Of a DNA stretch of 64,000 nucleotides, positions 22,204 to 34,548 are shown one piece after another. This DNA is from Microbotryum silenes-acaulis (lineage: Eukaryota > Basidiomycota > Microbotryomycetes > Microbotryales > Microbotryaceae): positions 682,001 through 746,000 of the forward strand of contig QPFY01000010.1 of the NCBI GenBank assembly GCA_003665825.1, written 5' to 3'. The translations under genes and the position numbers were made by a program. Each line of letters opens with the position of its first letter. The first letter of the stretch is position 1. The notes beneath the pieces are model-generated. The model was not told the origin of the DNA, searched no databases, and saw nothing but the letters and a program-made list of their open reading frames with translations.

Positions 22204-25200
22204 TTACCAATAATTCTCGCTCCTCGGCTCGACCAACCTCGGGATCCTCGCATCGGCCCTCCTCTTCTTCTCCGCCTTCCACCGCGTCATCCAATCGTCC
22301 ATGCTCTTCCTCGAAGCAGGCGTATGTACATTCACCGTCGGGATCATGCGGACGTAGTCGAGCGAGAGGGCGAAGCAGGTCAGTTCGTAGAAGGACGAAT
22401 GCTCGGAATAGGGGACGCCGTAGCCGAGGAAAGTGGACGTCGAGTCGCGTTGGGGGTCTATGATGGGGCATGGGGGTCGCTCATTAGTTCAATCCATCTC
22501 GCGATCCTGTTCAATCCATGGCGTTGTTCCTCGGCGGACTCACACATCCCAGCAGCCGAAAACTTGCGCAACCTTTCGCGCTCCAAGATCTTCGCGATCG
22601 TCGGCGTCTTTTCTCCTTTCGATCCCTCGGCTTTGTAGGTCCAGCCTATCCGTCAGTCCACGCAGAAACTCTCGTCAGCATCATGTTTTGTTCATCTTCG
22701 AAAGTAGCCAGAACTCACCCGTGGGCCGAAGTCCAATGACCTGCGTGTACCCGCCTTCCATTCGCTTGGCGCTGTACTGCGCATGGTAATCCGACATGGC
22801 ATCCTACAATGTCGAAAAGAAGGACATTCAGCTAAGACGCCCAGCACCTCACACATTGACGTCCCTCTCTACCTACCCTGTTAACGCTATTAAGCCAGCA
22901 CATATGGACCTGCCCTTCGAGCGGGTCACTCGTCATGAGTGCATGTAGTTCGGGATCGTCTTGCGCCGACAGGATGGCCGATTTTCGTTCGTCGCAATAG
23001 ATCTTGGTGCCGAGCGCTTTGGCAATACCTGATTGACAGGAAAGTTCCAATGTCAGCTCTATATATTTTTGAGCCAGTACATTACGCACATGTCACTCAC
23101 CCTTGACGATCCGTTCCTTGCCAATCGAATACGTGCCGACCATGACCAGCAGCTTCTCTTTCTTGGGCTTCTTCGAATCCTCCTTCTCCAACTTTGGCTT
23201 GCGCTCCTCCTCCACACCATCCAAAAGTTTCTTCTCCTCTTTGACCTCCTCCCCTCCCCCACCTTGCTCAGTCTTGACCATCTCCGCTTCCTCCCCGATC
23301 ATCACCTGCTCCTCCTCCATCTCCCTCAAAACCCTCTCGTCCTCCTCCGCATCTTTTACCTTGCCCACTCCCAAACCCCCCTTCCCCTCCTCCTCTTCCT
23401 CCCCTTTCTTTACCCCCCTCCCACTCAACCACCCCCTCATACCCTTCCCCATCCCGACCTCCGCCTCCCCCGCAAGTCGATTCAAAGCCTCCTCATCGCC
23501 CTCCAAGACGCGCTCCCTGACCAACTGCGCACACGCTTCGATCACGAGTTCCTGCGCGGGGAAGCAGTACTTGGAGTCGAGGTAGGTCGTATCGAGGTAG
23601 CAAATATCGATCCGTTTGTTCTTCACCGCCGGGTGCAAAACGTGAGGGGGTGCGGCGCGAAAATCTGGGCGGCGAGGCGATTGAAGTGAGAATGTGACTT
23701 AGGACTTGGGTCGTCAAACGCGCTTGTAAGGTGGAGACTGACCTCCACAGTGAAGATACCGAAAAATTCTCGAGGGCGTCTTGGAGTAGGGACTATTCGG
23801 ATCGGTGTGAGGGCCCTCAAAGAGGAACAGGACCGAACCAGGGCAGCTGTGCAGCACCACGTCGGATCAATTTCCACCTTTTCAAAGGACCCATCCACAG
23901 GTCCACTCACTGATTAGCATCAATGAGCGTCACATCTATCCCATGAACCTTGACCGTCTCATTCATCGGCAACGGCTTGAGGTACTCGTCCTTGACGCCA
24001 AGCTTGAGCTTGATCAAATTCGCCGTCGTGTAGGAGCAATAAATAGGGCCATGGTCCCAACTCGCCGAAAGGTTTTGATAATGGTCCGAATGCGCGTGCG
24101 TGAGGAAGTAAGCTTTGCAGCCTTGAATCGCGTTGTAGCGAAAGGCATCAACCTGTGTCAAGCCTCGGCCTTTTTAGAGACTGTGCGAATGACGTTCTAA
24201 AAACGAGGCTTTGAACTGACCGTGATTTGAAGCCCTTCGACCCATTTGTAGAACGGCACCTTTTTGAACTCGCCCTTTGGCACTCGACCTTTCTGTTTGT
24301 CCGCCTCCTCGGCGAGCTTCCACTGCTTCGTCTCGGCGTGTCCCGTCATGAGGGCCGTAAAAGCGTTGGGAGCACCTGGCCCCGAGCTCGAGGTTGAGGA
24401 GGCGGCGCTGAAGGAGAAGGAAGGCATGAAGGACGAGAGGGGTCGTCGGCCGTTGCTCGCTGGGGTTGCCACAGACTTACCCTTGCCTTTCGTAGAGGTC
24501 GGTGCAGGCTTCGAATGCTTCCCGAACACGGAAGAAAAGACGCCTCGACCGGCAGGCTTGGAGACCAAGTCGTCGTCGCACTGATCGAGACACGTGTTAG
24601 CATGCGCTTCCCTTGCCTTCTTGGACATGGAGCCGAGCGAGATGGAGCAGATGGGGCACGTCGAATGGTTGGAAAAAGCGTGATCGTCGACTGCTTCAAG
24701 ATCCTTGGAGCTACCTTGTTGCCCGATCGCAGTGATGGGTTGGTCGTCGAACTCGTCGGCAAAGACGACATCGTCGCCGTCCGAGTCTTGAAGCATGCGT
24801 TCCTCACCCCACATCTCGTCCTGGGCCTGTGGTGCTCGGCTTGGAGTCTCGCTACGACGATGGGGTTCGTCGTCGTCGTGATCGCTTTGATCCCAAAATA
24901 GGTCTTGTTCGCGCTCGTGAGCGCGGTCGTCGTTGTTCCATTGACCGACGCTCTGTTCCCTCTCGGCGGCATCTCGGGATCGATGCCCCTCGCCCTCGCC
25001 TTCGCCATCGTCGTCATCGAGATTCGCGTTGAGCTCCGAGGTGGCGGCCACATTCGTCGATACCTGTTCAGATGGCCCCTCCTCTTCATCCTCGATAGTC
25101 AAATCAATCGAGATCAATTCGGCTCGCACGGACGACTTGTTCTTGCCATCCGTAGCTGAAGCCTCCTTTGTGATCGCCTTTGATCGCTTGACCGCACTCG

Positions 25201-25573
25201 TCGCGGTCGCGTTGAGCGTAGAGGGCAGGATCTCGATATCGGAATCATCGCTATCGACATGAGGAGTCACCGCCACCGCTTTACGCTTCTTGGTTGTACT
25301 CGTACCGATCGTTGTCCTGTCCAGCCTGTTCGTGGCCGACGAGGACGAGGACGAGGACGAGGACGGGCGTGGTTTGGTGTGCAAAGTCAACTTGTTTCGA
25401 GCTGCTGATGCGCGACGGGTCGGGGTCTTGTTCGTGGCTGGGGAACGTGTCTTGGCAGCCTGAGCCTCGGCTTCCGCTTCAGCTTGGTGTCGAGCTCGAA
25501 AGAGGTCGTGTATTGTCGAACGAGGTGGGAGCAAGCCATTGTTGAAGCTGCTTGAGGTCGAGGTCGAGGCCAT
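22204..25573 (-). CDS. PSO2: DNA interstrand-crosslink repair nuclease PSO2/SNM1
   Basis: Metallo-beta-lactamase/beta-CASP 5' exonuclease of the SNM1A family, acting in the nucleus on interstrand crosslinks. The start is taken at ATG 25573 (MASTSTSS...); the upstream frame is open but opens only with TTG. The long first exon carries a basic, Ser-rich N-terminus, acidic disordered stretches, and a UBZ4-type zinc finger CPIC...HANTC near its middle. It ends with the conserved FYKWVEG segment. The next exons give the metal site THAHSDHY, then IDANHCPGSVLFLFEGP, YLHCGDFR and YLDTTYLDSKYCFP. The final exons give VGTYSIGKERI, GYGVPYSEHSS and PTVN, ending SENYW. A Glu/Lys/Gly-rich insertion of about 100 residues (LSGRGVKKGEEEEEGK and following) sits inside the catalytic region between the YCFPAQE helix and VGTYSIGKE. 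At least seven exons; borders of the small 3' exons are approximate. Confidence 0.92.
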
Positions 25574-25580
25574 CGTCCCC

Positions 25581-25622
25581 TCAGCAGTCGCCACAGCAGT
25601 CGCCACAGCAGTCGCCACACGC
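25581..25622. repeat. Three tandem copies of a 12-bp unit upstream of PSO2
   Basis: The unit CAGTCGCCACAG occurs about three times in a row just upstream of the PSO2 start codon, in the short (about 235 bp) region shared with the divergent BIG1 gene. It lies in presumed 5'UTR. In the PSO2 frame it would code an Ala-Thr-Val repeat if translation began upstream. Confidence 0.75.
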
Positions 25623-25808
25623 GGACAAGTCAAAACCCGCGCCGAGCTCACGCGCGCAGTGACCTTGCGCTCCAATTGCTCATTTCATTACAAACTCGAG
25701 TTGTAATCGCTGATCCCTCTTGGCGCGCCTGCACTGCACTCTCTGCTCCCTCCGCTCCCTCCGCTCCACTCGCAGCCCAAAACCCCACCCACCACTCCAA
25801 CCACCACC

Positions 25809-27460
25809 ATGGCACCGTCGCACAATTCAAGGTCGAGTGTCTCACGATGGGCCGTCACCTTGGCCGCACTGACGACCATCGCGGTCGGGGTCGATGCGTT
25901 CGCGAATACGTTCCCCATCGTCGCTTGGGCCGATAGACCGTGAGTTACAAGACAGGCTTGTTGTGATTCTCTTTTGGCGCGATGCTGGTCTCAGGCTATG
26001 CTGCCACGGAATGGGGAGCAATGATTATGGTCTGGTCTGGGCGAACGAGTGGTGGCGAGCGGCGTCGATGACGATGCCCCGAGATTGGACTGCGAGCGCA
26101 CCGATTGAGCTGCGGGTGGAAGCAGAGACCTCAACAGGCGCCTGTCCCTCACAACCTACTCCGACTTTGAGGTAGAACTGCCAGTACACACGTCTCGTCA
26201 GAACACCTTGTCAGGCGGTGGCGATCTGGCGTTACTCCCTCGCCCACCGCAAGAAGAGCACAAGAAGAGCACTCCACTAAGCCGACATCCTCTCCTTCAT
26301 TACAGACACTCCTCCCTATCAACACTAGCCTCCACCTCCCCATCATCGTCTTCCCGCTCCGGGACCCAAGCGAGCTTCTCCTCCTCGGACGCCGCGGCCG
26401 ACCTATGTTCGCTGCAATCGATCCTGCTCGTCTCCGCACCAGGATTGCACTACTCGGACCTCTCCCTCCTCCCCCCTACACCAACGGGCATCCGAGCCCG
26501 TCTCGCCTACTACGCCGAATCATCCCTCACGCGCGCCTATGTCCCCCTCGCCAACGGCGTTCTGACGACCCCTGAACGAGTTGCGCGCACTTTCATCAAG
26601 CAGTGCGGTGCCGTCCTGCAGACGGACGACTACGCGAGCTTTTGGCAGGGAGATGCGGCGAAAACGTTGAGGATCGAGACCGTGCAGGGTTTGGACGAGT
26701 GGGAGTTGGTCGGCGTCAAGGCTGGGCAAGGCAGACGAGAGCTCGTCAACAAGATTGGTGCGTTCCGAGGTTCGAGTGATCCTTGGCCCGCAGCTCACCC
26801 ACTGTACTCGGTTGTCCCGCAGACGAAGCCATCCAAGCTCACCTGCACACCCTTCAAGGACCTTACCTCGTCGTCCTCACCTCGCTCCCCGAAGCCTCAA
26901 CCCAAGCCCTCGCATCGATCACCCCTCTCATCAAACGTCAAGCCCTTGATCTGGACGACAAAGCCCTCGAAATCGAAGAAGTCCTCTCTCCCCTCTCCAA
27001 CCTCGAAGAAACCCTCGACAAAACCCCAGTCCCCTCTTCCACCATCGGCACCGACGACCCCGACACCTTTGCCGCCCAAGACCGACCCATCATTGAATCC
27101 GTCACTGACAAAGCCGCTCAAGTTATCGACGCAGGGATCAACTACGTCGCATCGGCTTTCGCACCTGACCCCACCTCGATCTTTGAGCTCAAGCCTAATT
27201 CGGGACTGTTGCATCGTTACGTCTTCTTCACGCCCGCTTTGATCCTTTGTGAGTCCGCGTTGGCCATCTGTCAATTTTTGGAGAGCGTAAACTGACCCCC
27301 AACATTGTTCTTTATTTCCCCAGGCATCCTCATCTCTTTCCTCATCCTCATCCCCTTATTGGTGTTTACCTCCCAAGCCTTGACGACCGTTCAGACCGTC
27401 CACGGTTTGGAACACAAGATGACAGGATCGGTCGGTACCGATGGTTCAAAGGGGTCGTAG
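25809..27460 (+). CDS. BIG1: BIG1-like ER membrane protein (beta-1,6-glucan / V-ATPase assembly family)
   Basis: BIG1 is an ER membrane protein needed for normal beta-1,6-glucan levels in yeast walls and is related to V-ATPase accessory proteins. Four exons (25809-25939, 26138-26757, 26823-27248, 27324-27460) close to 437 residues. The N-terminus is a signal sequence (WAVTLAALTTIAVGVDA), followed by FANTFPIVAWADR, like the family's conserved opening after cleavage. The central lumenal region is poorly conserved. Near the C-terminus YVFFTPALILC leads into one transmembrane helix (ILISFLILIPLLVFTS), then ALTTVQTVHGLEHKM, matching the typical BIG1 ending. It is divergent from PSO2 with about 235 bp between start codons. 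The assignment rests on topology and the C-terminal motif. Confidence 0.8.
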
Positions 27461-27768
27461 GACAGATACAGGGGGAGAGCAATATAAATCGCCGCGCCAC
27501 TTGTTTCCATTCCTGTCCTGTTTTTTTTCTTCTTCCGCCTTGTCCTCTTTTTTTTCTTTTGAAGCTCCTCTGTGTGTGAAAATGTCCCCCTCCTTTTTTT
27601 TGCTATCTTAGATACACTACGTGGTTATGCTGTACGATCATACGCGCGGAAACTGAAGACTTCAGAAAATGCTTCCAAAGCAAAACCTAACTCGTCACCC
27701 TTTTTCCGGTATCTATCTACCCAAAGACAAAACCATTTTCCACCCACTCGCCCCTCGCACTCGCAACT

Positions 27769-28984
27769 CTACACAACCCTCTTAACCACCTCACTCTCAC
27801 TTTTCCCCATTCCTTTTTTCTCCCCCGTCTCCCCCGTCTCCCCCGTCTCCCCCGTCTCCCCCGTCTCCCTAATGACCACTTCCTCAATCACCCTCCTCGC
27901 CGTTCTAGGATCCGCGGCTTGTAAATCCAACGTCTGCCCATCATCCCTGATGATCTTCCATCTCAGCACCTCGAACCTACCTTCTTTACCTCGACGAACG
28001 GAGGTGAAAATGGCGGTTCCTCCGGCTACAAGAGAGAGAGAGAGAGAGGGGGAGGGGGGGAATGGTTAGAGAGTTGAGGTTTTGGGGGGGGGGGGGGGGG
28101 GGGGGGGTGAGGTGGAGAGTAGGTAGGGGAAAGGGAAAGGGAGAAGGGTTTTTATTTTATTTTACTACGGACCTTTATCACCTTTGACTCTGAATTGGAC
28201 GTCAATTCGTCCGGCCAACATGTTGATCTATTTTCAAGTCATCGAAATCCGAAGGGGGGGCGAGATTCGACCACCCGAAGAAGGGTACCGAGCCGGGCGA
28301 GAAAGAAAGAAAGAAAGAAGCCCCCCCACCCCCCCCCCCGAAAAAAAAAAAACGGCCTTCATCAGTTATCGCATCCCGAGGAAACTTCTTCGTTGCACCC
28401 AATTCCCAACTTCCCAGTACTCACATTCCCTTTCACCGTCCTAAACTCCCCGATCAAGGTCGGTAAATGCACTTTATTCCCCAAGAAATCGGCCACGACT
28501 TTGGAGGTCCTTAGTTGAAACGCGAGGGAACCGATCACGGACGAATTGGACCGCTCGGCGTTGGTCGCGTAGAAGAGGAACAGACCCCATGTTGTGGCGG
28601 AGAGGAGGGCGACGGAGAGGTAGAGCGGGGTTCGGGACTGTTTGAGTCAAGAGGGTGGGTTTAAGTCGGTGCAGAGGAGGAGGAAGGGAAGGGGTGAATG
28701 GGAAGGCTCACTTTTAACCGGGGCAATTCACGATCAGACGGTAGTTCACGCTGCTTGTAGGCTAGTCGACTTGGACGAGGGGCTGAGGTTGCAGATGGTG
28801 CAGGTGCTATCCCGTTGAACGCCGAAGAGCAAGAGGTGAACGACGAGGAAGAGGGTGAGGTCGAGCTCCGAGGGACGATCGAGCACGGGATCGACGAGAG
28901 GCATGCAAGGAGTGGCTGTCGACTTGTTGAGCCGATCATGGAGGGCAAGAGCAGGGACGATCGAGACAGGGTTCGGAGTGACAT
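27769..28984 (-). CDS. COA1: Cytochrome c oxidase assembly factor Coa1
   Basis: Coa1 is a mitochondrial inner-membrane protein that helps mature Cox1 during complex IV assembly. Four exons (28712-28984, 28425-28637, 28173-28227, 27769-28025) close to 265 residues. The N-terminus is rich in Ser, Arg and Leu without acidic residues (MSLRTLSRSSLLLPSM), a typical mitochondrial presequence. A single membrane helix (LYLSVALLSATTWGLFLFYA) is followed by the family core FRTVKGNINMLAGRIDVQF, RVKGDK and FEVLRWKII. The C-terminal tail carries an imperfect GET/GEK repeat encoded by a 9-bp minisatellite. Tim21 was considered because of the similar topology, but the VKGNIN and VKG motifs fit Coa1 better. 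Confidence 0.78.
27825..27868. repeat. 9-bp minisatellite in the COA1 last exon
   Basis: Five consecutive copies of GTCTCCCCC (plus strand) encode the Gly-Glu-Thr repeat of the Coa1 C-terminal tail. The unit is a multiple of three, so copy-number change would keep the frame. Confidence 0.85.
28084..28107. repeat. 24-base poly-G tract in a COA1 intron
   Basis: An uninterrupted run of 24 G on the plus strand lies in the third COA1 intron (poly-C in the sense strand). A C-run/A-run pair (about 28,321-28,351) sits in the neighbouring intron. Such runs are prone to sequencing-length error. Confidence 0.9.
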
Positions 28985-29434
28985 GGTGCTCTGGCGAGGA
29001 CACGGCGTGGGGTGGAGAAAGGCAAAGTGGAGCCGAGAGTTGCAGCCAGGGTCGGGCACATCGAGCGCATCGCCCGACACGGCGCGACGTCAAGGAGAGA
29101 ATGACCCACCGCTCGGACTCACTCGGAATTATATCCTCGCCGCTTGAAGGATGCAAAAAGTGTACTCTGCCAAGGTCACTTCCCACGAGTGCACTTTTCT
29201 CTAAATGACTTTTCATCCACCCTCATCAATCTGTTCCGCTGTTCCGAGATCCTCACCCCCCTCTCCGAAAGCGAACCCCTTCAAAGTTTTTCACTCCTTT
29301 TTTTTCGCTTGAAAATTACATCATAGTGCTTGGTATGTACCTTCCTCGGAGATGAAACAAAGGCATGCAGTGCGATACAAAAAAAAAACTCAGAACAGGT
29401 CAAGGACTCTCCTTTCGTTTACTTCTTTCTTCTT
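28985..29434. other. COA1 promoter / PPR gene 3' flank
   Basis: About 450 bp between two minus-strand genes. No additional gene seen. Confidence 0.5.
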
Positions 29435-32400
29435 CTATGCCAAGGAAACGAGCCCGGCGTCATCGAGGTGTTTGCGAATCCTGGCTACGACTGATCGAGT
29501 GCGCACGAAAAAACCGATTCAAGCGAATCAGTAACCCACTCCCAATAATAATGTGAACGCAAAGCACATGCGAGAACTCACCCGCCTCAGGGAACGCCCT
29601 CTCCTCAACTTTCTTCATCAATCCCAAAGCCCTCTGCGCCTCCCCGGCTTCCAACTCAACCTTGATCATCGTCTCCCACGTCGAAGGTTCTCGGTACACG
29701 GGGCCACTCGCCGCGGGATCACTCGACTGTTGCTGCTGTTGTTTGGGATGTCGATTGATGGCGTGGTTGCCTGAGGCGGCGAAACCGGCGGGAGGGTCCT
29801 GCATCGCGTCAAAGACCGCGCGCGCGGACGACATGTTGTTCTGAGCGGCATGGCCCTGTCAACGTTTCCACCGAAGCAGGTCATGATCAGTTAAAAAAAA
29901 AGAAAAAGCGATGATGGAACGAATACCCAGACCCAGGCACTTTACCTTGATCAACGTATTCGCGACATAAGCCGTCATCTTCACCCCTCGATCCTTCATC
30001 TCGACCAAATAATTCTCGCACAAATCGGCCCTACCATTCGCGATGAACGCGTTCAACAACGCCTCGTACACGACCGCATCGGGCAAGTCCGAACGAGATT
30101 GCAAGGTCGAGGCATGACCTTGGATCGAATCAAAGATTTGGACGGCCTTGTCGAGGTCGTTGCCGACGGATCCGTAGCTGTGGATGAGCGAGGCCCAATG
30201 CGCGCCTGTGACGATCACGGCTGGGTCCTGAAGCAAAGTCGCAAAGACGTCTTCCATCGACGCGAAGTCGGGCTCGGCGATCGAGCCGTAGCAGTCGAGC
30301 AAGAGCTTGTACGTATGTCCGGTCGGTTGCACCCTCGCGTTCAACAGTGCGCGGTAGTAGTGCAGTGCACGGGCCCGATCGGGTTTCGTCGAGGTGTAAA
30401 ACTGGATCATGGTGTTGTAAGGCGGCACACGGGGCTTGAAGTTGGGCGACGCAATCATCTCTTGGAACAAGTAATCTGCCGAAGCGTCGTCCCCGGTCTT
30501 GCAGCACGCATTGATGATGGCACCATAGGTGATCGCCGTCGGTTTCAGACCATGCGACTTCATGAGCTCAAAGTACTCGAGCGCATCCTTGGCCCTTCGA
30601 GCGCGCGACAGCTTTGAAATGAGCGTGTTGAAGAGGTAGATGTTGGGTTTGACGCCGAGGCGTTGCGATTCCTCGAACAAGGTCAACGCGACCGCAGCGT
30701 CGTTGGTCGTCTCCTTCATATGCAGGATCATCGCGGCGTACCCATCGGCCGAGGGAGCACTACCAGCTTGGATCAAGCGATCGCGATGTTGGCCCACTTC
30801 TTCGAGTTCACCCGCGACGGCAAGGGTAATGATCATATGATCCTCGAGCGCGGACCAGGCCATGGACTGATCGGTCGGTTGCACAGCGAGCGCGGGCAAC
30901 GAGGCGTACGCGAGTGTGTAGGTCTGTCGAGCCGCTTCGGTCTTGCCAGCTCGTCCCAAAGCCTCGAGCAGACGACCGAGCGCCTCGGGGTGGGCATAGC
31001 GCCCTTGATCGGCGGCTTGCAGAGCGGTCTTGAACGCATCGTCATAGTTGTGGCCATAGATGAGCGTGTCGAGTTGGTTCGAGAGATTGATGTCGATCGC
31101 GTTGACGGTCGGCAGAGGCGCGGACAAGTGCTTGAGGACGTGAGGCGGCGGCGTCGCGGGAGGCGTAGGGATGACAACGGGGGCAGGCTCGGCCGCATAC
31201 GTTCGAGCGGACTGAGCGACAGACGGCGAAAGGGCTTCGACTTGGGCAGCGGCGGCGACGGCGGCAGCAGCAGCGGCGGGAGCCTCGATGGGTGCAGGAG
31301 CTTCCTTGGCTTCCAAACTTTGGGCGAGGTTGAGATCCAGCACGGCCAAGACCGCACGAGCGCGATCGCTCGGCATGCCACCGGCCAAGAGCGATTCGAC
31401 CAAAGCAGGGAAGTTGTTGGCGAACGCCGAGGGAATCTTGACCTGCGATGCAGCAAAGTCATCGATGATAGGTTCGAAGCCGGGGAACTCGAAAGCTGGT
31501 TCGAGACCACGACGGATCTGGGATTGGACGCTCGCGAACGCGTCGATGATGGCGTACCATTGATCGCCGGACAGTTTAAGCGCTTCGACATCGCCCTTGT
31601 TCTCGGCCTTGGCGCTCAAGAAGCATTCAACGACGAGGACCTGAACAGCCGAAGGGGTTGTCTCGTTCGTACCGGCTTGAAGACTGAAGCGATTGAGCAT
31701 GGCGACGACCTTGGTGACCTCGGCAATGGGCAAACGAGGCGCATCGGCGTTGCGAGTCCAGTCCTTGGCATCTTGCGGCACAAAGCCCAAGGCAGTCATA
31801 GCCGAATCGCGTCCTACTAAGATCCATTTTTCAGGACTGCGCACCGAGTCCTTGCTCACCTGAGCGCGCAGGATCGTGCGACCCATTTCCACGAACGTGT
31901 TGGCCGCATTGGTCCAGTCGCCACAGTGAGCGAACGCACTGACGATGCGCGACAAGAGACCGGTCGAGAGAGCAACCTCGCGTTGCGGATTACCGAGCGT
32001 CCACCCTTTCCTAGCGGCTTGCTCAAACTTGGGTCGAGCCGAAACGATCGCGTCAATGGCGGCACGGGCATCCTCGGCCGACGTTGTGGAAGCGTACAAC
32101 GAAGCGATCTGGGTGTCGACGAAGGTGACAAAGTCCGAGATGGAGAGCGGGAAGTTGGGACCGGCCCGATCGAGGCTCGCGGCGTAGATGTGTCGAAGAA
32201 GGGCGGGAAGATCGGCACGGAGAGCGGCGTGGAACGCGATCCCGTGGAGTTCAACCGGGACACCGGACGATGCAACGGCACCAGCCTGATCGAACCATTT
32301 GCGGGCCGAGCTCTCGTCACCCAGCGAAGCGAACCCAGCCACGATCGTCGCGAGCATCGCGGGGGCGAACTTGGTGGGGTACCCGGCGGGAAGGGGCTCC

Positions 32401-34548
32401 GAAGTGTTTTGCGCCAAAAGCATGCGTTCGAGCAAGGCCACCGCTTCGGCCGAATCGCCGACCTCGAAAAGCGCCGCGATCGTGTTGCGCCACACGGCAT
32501 CATCACCGCCGATGAAGAAGCCAGAGTTGGCCCGGAGCGTGAACTCGGGCGCGGTCGAGTAGGCGTGCTTGACAGGCACTTGTTGGTGGAACGGTCGCTT
32601 GATGGCACTGTTCGTAGGTCGGAGCTGGCCCGTAGCTCGGGCTTGGAGGTAACCCTCGAACACGGCCATCAACGACTCCTTGTCCTTTTCGCGACCAAAC
32701 ATCTGGATCAGCGCAATGTACGTCCCCGAAAGTGCCTTTTGGAAAGGCGACTTTTCGACTCGACCAAACAAGGTCAAGGCCAAATCGATGCGACCCCTTC
32801 GAGCGGCGCCGGCGATCAACTCGCTCATGACCCCGTCCTCGAGCTTATCGCCGAGCGGGCCCAAGGTCTTGTAGATCTCAAGCGCAGGGGAGAGGTAGTC
32901 CTCCTTCTGCAGCGTCTCGAGCGTCCTTTGTTCGGCAGGGTTCATCAACAACTCTTCCGAGCTCGATGCGCGATGGTACGGACCGCGCGCCAGAGTCGCC
33001 CCCTTCTTGCGTTCGATGCGCTTGGTCAAGAAACTGATGTTGTTAAGCACCTCTTGATCGCGCGTGCAAAAAGTCTTGAGCACAAGTTCGTACGATTTCC
33101 TCGTCGGTCTCAACGCCTCGTGCTCGAACAACTGGTTGTACAGATGCACGATCGTCGTGATGGGCGTGTTCGGTAAGCGCGTCCTCAACAAGGCTTCCAT
33201 CGCCGCGTTGTGACCTTCGACCGAGTAAGCACTCTCGACGGCGACGTAGTGACGAACAGCGTCGTTTGCGGCTTCAAAACTGCGGTAGGATGAGTTCCTA
33301 ATCGTCTCAATAGTCGGGGCCTTCATCTTCTCTGTGAAGCCTGGGCTGCGCTGGCGCAACATCATCGAGGCGGGATCGTTGGGGCTCGATGCCGGGGGGC
33401 GTGACGAGGACTGACGGGGTGGAGGAACTTGCAACGCCGCATCGGCCGAGTCAAGAAGAGAAGGCGAGGAGGATTCGATCGCCGAAGTCGAGTTGCGTCG
33501 GACCCGAGCGACGGTCACGAGCGGTGGGGAGGTCGAAGGGAAAGGAGTTCGCCGACTCGAGGGGGAGGATTTCGTCGTCGTGTGCACGCCTCGGGCGCTC
33601 AATAGTGGTGCCGCTGCGCTCGAGGATGAACCAGCCAACAACAAGGGTCGAGGTATCCGTATCAAGGAAGGTGTCGTCAAGGACGAAATGGACGCTCTCC
33701 GCCCCGAGACGCGAACACTCGAAGCTTGCGGCCCAAGATCCATCTCATCGGCCTCCCTCTCCATCGCGACCATCTCAACGGTCTTGGTCCCCTGCGCAAA
33801 CGCAAATCGATACCGGCTCTGCATCTCGGAACTCGACAACCGCGGTGCTTGAAGACCCATCTCGGAGACCCTGAGCAATTCGGTTGGTGGGGCCGGTCGT
33901 TCGGTCGAAGAAGGGATCGACGAGCTGCGTTCTCGGGTCGCGGACTTGAACGGTGCTGGTGCTGCTCGTCCTGCTCGATGCGGGGTGAGCAGGACGTTGC
34001 GTTTCCCTCGTGTGATGGAAGAGTCTTCGGCTTCCTCGTCCAGTCGTGTCGACGAATCCTGGGAGGTAGCTTGTGACATCTTTCGGCCCGAATTCTGAGG
34101 GAAAAGAAAAGGGAAGAAAAGATCCGACCGCGGATCAATCCAACAGCATTAGCATCCGTTCTTCCCGCTCGAGCAAAGTGACGTTTGTTTTTTGCTCACC
34201 GATGAGCCCCAGCTGTAAGCATTCCTACCGGCGTGCCACTTGGCCCCTCCAGCGCCTCCCGCCGACGAGCCCGCTCCAGCCCCCGCAGCCTGGCCCGTCG
34301 CGGCTCCCAAAGTATTGTTCGCGGCGTGTTGGAACACATTGGCCGGGTCGAAGAAGCCGGTGGTCGATCCTCCATGGGCCGAAGCGGAGGAAGGGAACGC
34401 ATTACGCAAGGTGTTGAAGTGGTGCTGGGGTCGGAACGACTGCGCGAGATGCGAAAGCTTGGACGAGAGGTGCGCGACCCTGTAGGAGAGGAGACGAGAC
34501 AAGGTGAGCCTATTGGTATAGAACCAGTACTGTCTAAAGATCTTACAT
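29435..34548 (-). CDS. Mitochondrial-type pentatricopeptide repeat (PPR) protein
   Basis: Large PPR protein expected to bind organelle RNA. Proposed coding exons are: the first two bases of the start codon at 34547-34548, then 34200-34479, 29946-34094, 29582-29855 and 29435-29484. This gives 1,584 residues with all phases closing. The predicted start codon is split AT|G by an intron (34480-34546). The resulting N-terminus MVAHLSSKLSHLAQSFRP is basic and amphipathic, as in mitochondrial presequences. A second presequence-like segment (SARGVHTTTKSS) lies further inside. PPR units are clearest in the last third, e.g. YLFNTLISKLSRARRAKDAL, ITYGAIINACCKTGDD, YNTMIQFYTST and YKLLLDCYGS. If the upstream exons are wrong, translation could begin at ATG 34079. 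The specific RNA target cannot be read from sequence; a role like fungal Cya5/Pet309 is one possibility. Confidence 0.85.

Noticed and set aside
30663..31820. 385-codon plus-strand frame
   Set aside because: Lies fully antisense to the PPR gene, which has clear repeat motifs; no motif in the antisense product.
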